A stretch of 6,813 nt of DNA, taken from NCBI GenBank assembly GCA_034429475.1, contig DAOUGD010000016.1, positions 1 to 6,813 on the forward strand, read 5' to 3'. The position numbers and the translations under genes were made by a program. The stretch comes from JAKQHY01 sp034429475 (lineage in GTDB: Bacteria; Chloroflexota; Anaerolineae; B4-G1; SLSP01). Positions 1-6,500 of this stretch are shown here, piece by piece. Numbering within the stretch: position 1 is the first letter of the stretch; every line of letters begins with the position of its first letter. Below the pieces are notes generated by a model. The model had not been told where the DNA came from. It ran no database searches and was given only the letters and a program-made list of their open reading frames with translations.

Positions 1-98
1 TTTGGACGACTGCTGAGCTGCTCTCCTACCGAGTGCCCGCACAATTCTTGGATCAATTGTCGACACTCAAACCTTTGTTCACCCTGTTGGAAGAATGA
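1..98 (+). CDS. C-terminal fragment of an unidentified protein, possibly a transposase
   Basis: This frame is open from the left edge (first full codon at position 3) and ends with TGA at 96-98. It gives 31 residues, beginning WTTAELLSYRVPAQFLDQL and ending FTLLEE. The mix of hydrophobic and charged residues looks like real protein, and the other two + frames give less protein-like sequence. I do not recognise the family. The stop lies about 30 bp from the point where the neighbouring minus-strand gene is broken, and the two genes converge. That is the usual position of a transposase C-terminus relative to the end of an insertion sequence, so a transposase is the best guess. This is inference: a 31-residue open stretch could also arise by chance. 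Confidence 0.35.
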   Translation, partial: WTTAELLSYRVPAQFLDQLSTLKPLFTLLEE

Positions 99-128
99 TG
101 TCCATCAAGGAAAATCAGGGACAACACC
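1..128. mobile_element. Possible right end of an insertion sequence (one edge only)
   Basis: Three observations point the same way. The minus-strand gene at 105-287 loses its expected sequence at about position 128. A + strand reading frame ends at 98, close to that point. The DNA here has lower GC than the large gene to the right. If this is an insertion sequence, its terminal sequence read inward from the junction would begin GGTGTTGTCCCTGATTTTCC. The other end and any target duplication lie outside the window, so neither inverted repeats nor direct repeats can be confirmed. A simple deletion would also explain the break. Confidence 0.3.
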
Positions 129-287
129 AAAAATGCGAATCTGGTGTGCATACAGATAGCGTGTCATCCCTTTGGCATAGCACAAGGACTGCAAGTGCCC
201 TTTGAGGATGACGCGATCATAGCAGTGCAACACACCATAGAGTTCTTCACGATACTTCTCACTCAACAACTGGGGGGCATGGCTCAA
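105..287 (-). pseudogene. Truncated N-terminus of a widespread uncharacterised protein family
   Basis: The frame encodes 60 residues from a TTG at 285-287. Residues 11-53, including YREELYGVLHCYDRVILKG, CYAKGMTRYLYAHQIRIF, match from memory the start of a family of several hundred residues found in many copies in some bacterial genomes, usually annotated hypothetical and sometimes called transposase-like. In that family RIF is normally followed by D-Y and a long alpha-helical stretch. Here residue 54 onward reads GVVPDFP and then a stop, so the gene is broken after residue 53 (about position 128). The TTG has AAGGAG directly against it with no spacer, which is a poor ribosome site. No in-frame ATG or GTG exists between it and the upstream stop at 318-320, so the true start is uncertain. 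It is almost certainly non-functional. Confidence 0.6.
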
Positions 288-420
288 CTCCTTGTCTGTG
301 CTGGGGGTTGAGTAACTTTACATCAACTTCTGGGCAAGTCCAAAACCTGTTTGGTTCTGACTTGTCCAGGCTAGGGCTTACAGTCTCAAAAACTGTGAGA
401 AATGACACCGGGATCTGCAA
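259..420 (-). CDS. Possible 53-residue ORF with a good ribosome-binding site
   Basis: A TTG at 418-420 is preceded by AAGGAG (complement of 426-431) with a 5-nt spacer, which is a good Shine-Dalgarno arrangement. The frame then stays open for 53 codons, with pieces such as FLTVFETVSPSLDKSEPNRF, and stops with TGA at 259-261. It overlaps the first nine or so codons of the broken gene at 105-287 in a different frame. I recognise no family and see no membrane segment or motif. It could be a small gene coupled to the one downstream, a 5' part of that gene separated by a frameshift, or chance. The weak start codon and short length keep confidence low. Confidence 0.15.
   Translation of the reverse strand: MQIPVSFLTVFETVSPSLDKSEPNRFWTCPEVDVKLLNPQHRQGVEPCPPVVE
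332..367. repeat. Imperfect inverted repeat (two-part stem-loop)
   Basis: GGGCAAGTC at 332-340 pairs with GACTTGTCC at 359-367, with one position that is a G-T pair. An inner arm CCAAA (340-344) faces TTTGG (350-354) across a 5-nt loop, leaving TTCT as a bulge. No T-run follows on either strand, so it is a poor intrinsic terminator. It lies upstream of the broken minus-strand gene and could be an operator, an RNA hairpin in the leader, or a subterminal hairpin of a mobile element. Confidence 0.35.
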
Positions 421-440
421 TAAATCTCCTTACATGAAAG

Positions 441-474
441 CTCAGAGCCGCCGGACAGTTCCGGCGGCTCTGAG
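441..474 (-). terminator. Strong hairpin, probable terminator of the large surface-protein gene
   Basis: The arms 441-455 and 460-474 are perfectly complementary over 15 bp (CTCAGAGCCGCCGGA and its complement) around a 4-nt loop. The hairpin begins 28 bp past the stop codon of the large minus-strand gene. The tract after it on that strand is GCTTTC, so the U-run is weak, but the long GC-rich stem makes an intrinsic terminator the best reading. The flanking sequence on the + side is GTTAAA, so it would be equally poor as a terminator for + strand transcripts. Confidence 0.7.
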
Positions 475-502
475 GTTAAAGGGCCACAGACGCAAGGAGT
501 CC

Positions 503-3500
503 CTACGGCGTGGTACTGCGCAGCACCAGCGGCAGGTAAACCCGCGTGAGTGCCGGCTGCACGACGATTGGCAACGTATCGGTCACGGGCGTCATTGCCG
601 GGCAGTTCCACACCGCCAGCGCAACTGTATGCGTGCCCTCCGCGGCGTAGCTCCGCGTGAAGATCAGCGGATTGGCGCTGCCGGTCAGTGTCGCGCCGCC
701 GTCGAGAGTGTAGGAGTATGGCGTGGTCAAAGCTGGCGGGGTCAACGTCGCGCTGAAGGTGATTACATCGCCCGGATAGAAGGGGGTGGCGCTGACCAGC
801 GTCAAGTCCACTGCCGTGACCGGCGTGCATGTCGCCGAGATGAGACTGAAGGTGGCAGTAACGCTCTGATCGGCGTCCATCACGATCTGCGCCTGCGCCT
901 CTGACCCGCTGGCCGCGCCGCTCCAACCGTCGAACACCGAACCGGGCTGCGCCGTTGCCGTGAGGATGGCGGTGGTACCGCTGATGTAGGTGTAGTCGCC
1001 TATGCCCGGCGTGACGACGCCTTGCCCATCGCCCGCTTGCGCGATGTGCAGCGTATAGACGGGTTCCGGCACGACGGTGATGCTGAGCGCCTCCGCCGCG
1101 CTCAACGCCCCATCGCTCACGCGGACGGCAGCGGTGTAGACGCCCAGTGCGGACGGCGTCCAACTAAACGCGCCGCCCGGCGTGAGGCTCCCCACCGATC
1201 CGGCGTCCAGGGTGAAGGTGAGAGTCTGCATCGGGATGTCGGCGTCGGTGGCCGTCGCCGTTAAGCTCACGCTGTCGCCGAGCTGCACGAAGCGATCCGG
1301 TAGCGCGCCCAACACCGGCGCGAGATTGACTTCGGCCACAGTGATGCTCACCATCTCGCTGTCGGCCAGGGCGCCGTCGCTGACGCGGACGGCAGCGGTG
1401 TAGACGCCGGGGCCGTCCGCCTCGGTGGGTGTCCAGGTGAACACGCCATCCGGTGTGATGCTGCCCACCGATCCGGCATCCAGTGTAAAAGTGAGCGGAG
1501 GATAGCCGTTGACGTCACTGGCGGTGGGGGTGAGGACCAGCGTGACCAGTTCATCCACCGTTTGGGCGCCGATGACATCCAGCACCGGCGCTACGTTTGG
1601 CGCGACCGTATACGTGATTGTCGCGCTGCCGGTCTGCCCCATGCCGCTGACCTCGGCGGTGTTGGTGACGACCTCGTTGTAACTGCCGAGTTGTGTGGCG
1701 GTGAAGCTCAAGGTCAGCACCGCGCCGCCGTCGAGAGACCCCGTCCAGGCAATGGTATTGTCGTTGATCGTCGCGCCGGAAGGCCGCGCGACCCAGGCGC
1801 CAAAGGCGACTTGAGCCGGCAGTATATCGGTCAACACCACCGCCGGGTCGTCCGCCACGCCGGTGTTGGTGAGCGTCAGGGTGTAGGTGATGATCTGATG
1901 CGGGTTGGGTGTGGGATCGCTCACCGCCTTGTGCAACGCCAGGTGCGGCGCAACGGTCAACATTTGAACCGCCCAGGCCGACGTGAACAGTTCGGGGCTG
2001 GCGGCCTCAATGCCATTGTAAACCACCGTGCCCGGCGCCGCCGCGCGCACCCTGGCATGGAAAACCATTGTGACATGTTGGCGCCCGGGGATGACGAGGT
2101 TTGCGACCAACTCCGGCGGCGCGCCCACTATTCCGGCGCCGGTCGGGAAGAGGGTGACAGGGCCGACGAATTCTACCTCAGGCGGCAAAACGTCCCGGAG
2201 GGTGAGCTGGCTGATCTGCGACGCCATGCCGTTGGTGAGCGTCAGGGTATAGGCGATGATTTGACCCGGCGCCGGCTCGGGATCGCTCACTTCCAGGCTC
2301 GCATACAGGCGCAACGGCAAAACCGCCACCCCCGCGGGAATAGCGGGCGTGGGATCGGCAAGGGGGTCAAGGGGGTCAACTTTGGGACTAAAGATTTTGA
2401 TGGGCGAGACGCTGTCATCGGCGAGGTCCACCACCGCCAGCGGCCACGAGTAATCCCCATTACTAAGAGTCGGGTAACCCACATACACCTTGTTGTTGGC
2501 CACGGCCGCCACATCCACGCCGAACAACTGGCTGCTAGTATGATGCGGCAAGGTCGCCACGCCGCCGGCCTCCAGGCTGACCTGGCCCGGCCCCGTGATG
2601 TTCAGGACGCCCAGTCGGTCGCCATAGTTGATGTAAGGATAGGAGGAAGCCTCCACCCCATTGATCACAAGGTAGGCTTTATCGCCGCTAAAAGCCACCG
2701 ATTGCCCATTCCCGCCCTTGCCTTCAAATGGGAGAATCCCATCCAGCCCGGTCACTACCCCGGTGAAGGTCAACACGCCCGGCTCTACGATCCGATAGAC
2801 GCCCACCGTGCTGCTGACCGCATCACAGACGATGACGGTTTGCCCATCCGGCGCAATGCCGACATTGACGTGACGAGGCCAGCCATCGGGATCCGTGACG
2901 TCGTAGCCCGGATAGGTGTAGGTATAGGTATGAGATTGCGTCATTCCTTTGCTATACGTAATGGCCCCCGTCTCATCCAAAAGCGCGCTGTGGATGGAAC
3001 CCGCAAAGTAATCGGGGAAGACGACGGTGCCATCGGGCGCAATCGCAACCCCATTGGCATAAGCCATGCCCAGGTCGTTATTCGCCACCAGACGGGCCGA
3101 AGGGATATGGATGGTAGCCAGCCGCGGTGAAAAGCCGCCATCCGCCACCAGTGCATACTGGCCGTCGGCCGTGATGTCTATGTCCTCGGCAAAGAAAGGC
3201 AGTCTCACGGAGGCGCGCAAAGACGGGGCGAGGGGATTCGTGAGGTCCACCAGGAAAACTTCCGAGTCCCCAAAATTGGAAATCAACGCCGTGCTGCCGT
3301 CTGGCGTGACGGCGACGTCAAAGCGCTGGCCGCCCTCCGAACCCAGTTGATCTCGCAGGAATGGGCCATAGGGCTGGTCGTTCGCGGCATTGATCAAGCC
3401 AAACTCAGAGACAGTAGCATCCACCACCACCACCCATTGGCCGATTCCGGTTACGCCGGGCAGGAAAGTGGCCGTGACAACCTTGTTGCCGTCCATCAGT

Positions 3501-6500
3501 ACCTGCGCCGGGTTGGCGCTGCCGCTCGCGTCGCCGGCCCACTGGTCAAACCGCCAGCCGGCGGCGGGAACGGCGGTGAGGTTGACCGGCGTTCCCATCC
3601 CATACACCCCGCCGGGCGGATCCATCTGCACGGCGCCCTGCCCCACCAGGTTGACCGCGAGCGTGCGGGAGGGAACGACGCTGACGGTGTGGCTGATGGC
3701 GTCATAGCCGCAGACGTTGGTCTTGGTCAGATAAACCGTGTAGTCGCCCAACGCCCCATAGCTGTGCGTGGCCGTGGGGCCGGCCCCCGTCGAACCGTCG
3801 CCAAAATCCCAGGTATAACTAATCGGTGCAGTGCCTCTGGGCCAACCGTTAAAGGTAACGCCCTGGTTAAGCAGCGGGAAGAGCGGCGACCAATCAAAGC
3901 CGGCCTGCGGCGGATCGTTCACCGTCAGCGTGACCGGCAGCGTCACCTGCGGCGTATCGGAATCGGTGCTGTTGATTTCCAGGTCGCCAGTATACGAACC
4001 GGGCGTCAGGCCGCTCAAGCTCACCGTCACGGTCTGGCAGTCGCCCGCGCCCACCGTGCCATTGGTGGGCGATGCGCTCAACCAGGGCAACTCAGCGTAG
4101 CAAGGCGGAATGCTGGCCAGTGGTTTGATAGCCTCGTCGCAGGAGGGCTGACCGTCCGGCGTATAGTAATCGTAGCTGCACGGGTAGTGCGGCTCGTCGC
4201 CATGCTCATCGCCAGCCCAGTACCACGATACGAGCGCATCCGCGACGCCCGCGCCTGGGGTCACATCGAAGCAATAGGTCGCCACGCAGTGGTCGCTGGC
4301 GTTCTGGTAGGCCCGGTGGTCAATCCAGACCTCGTAGGGCGCGGTCTGCCACCCCCAGTCAAAGGAGCCCCAGGGGGCGCCGCTGTCGCATACCGGCGTG
4401 CCGGTCGTGTAAACGTCGGTTACGGTCCAATTGGCCGGCAACCGCTCCCAGACAGAGGAGCGGAACTCGTTGTCGTTCGTGAACGATTCGGCCTTGAAAC
4501 AAAAGGTCTGCGCCACGCCGGGAAGGTAGCAGGCGTTTCCGCCTGCCGAGGGATCAAAGGTGACGTTCGAGCCGCCCAACGCTTCGATGGCGTTGATGGA
4601 ACGGCCGTCCGCCCGATCAGCGTAATCGGCGGTGTCACTGCCCGGCGCGATAGGCTGGTCAACTCGTGGGACGCCGGCCGGAACCCATTCAACCCCCTTG
4701 TTTAGAGTGACAAAATTGGTCTTCAGAACGGCGGAGGCTCTTTCTGTGTTGGTCCAATGCAGCGGCCCCGTGCCGCTGTTGCAGATTTGGATATCTATGT
4801 TCGCCGTCTGGTCGAGACACACCTCGGCGGCCAATGGCGGGGCCTGCACGACGATATCCGGCTCGCCCACCAGGACGGTGGCCCAGGCGCTATTATTGCC
4901 TGGATTGGGGTCGGCATAGGTTGATGTGACGTAAGCTGTGTTGGTGATGAGACCCGTCATCGTGGGCGCGTTGGCGGTGATGACGATATCCGGCGCGGCG
5001 CCCAGCGCGAGAGCGTCGGTAGTACACATGACGAGTTGGCCTGCATTGTTGCACGTCCAGCCCGCGCCGCCCGCACCGTTGAAGGTCACATCTGCCGGCA
5101 ATTCGTCGGCGACCGTGATGACGCCGTCGCCTGCCGGCAGCGCATGGGGGCCGGTGTTGGTGATGTGCAAGGTGTAAGTCAGCGCGTCGCCAACCGAGGT
5201 TGGATCAGGCGCGACGCTCTTGGCAAGCACGAGGTCGGCGGCCGGCTCTATCGCAAAGACGGCGGTGCTGCTGCCGCTCTGCAATATACCGCTAAAGTCA
5301 GCCGTGTTCGTCACCACATCACCATAGTCGCCCGTGTGCGCGGCGGTGAAGGTGAAAGTGATACTCTCTAAAGCTGTCACGACGCCGTTCCACGTGATTT
5401 CGTCGTCGGTCACGGTTGCGCCGTGATTCTCTATCCAACTGCCAAAGTCCACCTGGGCCGGCAGCGTGTCCGTCAGGATGACGTTGGTATCACTCAACGC
5501 GCCGGTGTTGCTGAGGACGACGGTATAGGTGACCCCGCCGTGATACGGCACGTTGCTGGTAGGCGTGACGGATTTGGCGACGCCGACCACTGGTCGCGGC
5601 AGGCTGAACACGGCGCTGGCGCTGCCGCTCTGCAATATGCCACTAAAGTAAGCCGTGTTCGTCACCACATCGCGATAGTCGCCCGTGTGCGTGGCGCTAA
5701 AGGTGAAGGTGATGCCGGCGCTCGCCGTCACGACGCCGCTCCAGGTGATTTCGTCACCGACGACGGTTGCACCGTGGTTTTCTATCCAACTGCCAAAGTC
5801 CACTTGAGCCGGCAGCGTGTCCGTCAGGGTGACGTTGGTATCGCTCACGGAGCCGGTATTGCGGAGGGCGATAGTGTAGGTAACGAGACCGTGGTAGGGC
5901 ACATTACTGGCGGGTGTGACCGATTTGGCAACCCCGATAACCGGTTGCTCAACGCCAAACGCCGCACTGCCACTGCCCACTTGCGTTGTACCGCTAAAGT
6001 AGGCCGTGTTGGTAATCACATCGCCATAGTTGCCGGTGTGCCTGGCGATCAAAGTCCATGTGAGCGTCTCCCCCGTTGTGACGGTTCCCGTCCAAGTGAT
6101 GTCATTCCCGGCGCGCAGGGTGCTCGTCGGCGAGATGACCCAAGAAGAGAAGTCTACTCCAGCCGGCAGCGTGTCCGTCAGAATGACGTTGGTATCACTC
6201 GCCAGGCCAATGTTGCGGAGGGCGACGGTGTAGGTGACAAGGCCGTGATAGGGCACATCGGTATCCGGCGTGACGGATTTGGCAATAACCACACCGCACG
6301 AGCTGGTCGCGCTGCCCAGATTGCCGAAGACGTCGTCGTTGTCGGTGGGAGTTCCCGCGTCGTTCGCGGCCGCGTTGTCGCTGAAGGTCACGCCGCACGA
6401 GTCTGCGGCAATGCTCGGCAACGTCGCGGGCATCCCTTGATGATTGCCATTGGTATTCGTGGTGCTATGCAGCACAAACAGGCCCCCGCCCTTGCCCTGG

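Noticed and set aside
308..904. A 198-codon open frame on the + strand crossing the terminator hairpin
   Set aside because: It crosses the intergenic region and then runs antisense to the C-terminal domains. The translation is Arg-rich and lacks motifs.
378..1163. A 261-codon open frame on the minus strand in another frame
   Set aside because: It overlaps the true frame of the large gene and the intergenic region. Its Arg/His-rich translation is typical of a frame shadow.
1562..3130. A 522-codon open frame on the + strand
   Set aside because: It lies wholly antisense to the large gene, whose protein has clear domains here. Its translation is rich in R, G, H and D with no recognisable motifs, as expected for an antisense shadow of GC-rich coding DNA.
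3347..4705. A 452-codon open frame on the + strand
   Set aside because: It is also antisense to well-supported domains (InlB-B-type, PKD, BACON-like), with Arg/Gly/Ala-rich translation and no family signature.
5249..6292. Regularly spaced repeats as a possible CRISPR array
   Set aside because: The period is about 351 bp and the repeats encode in-frame DUF11 modules. There are no short direct repeats with unique spacers.
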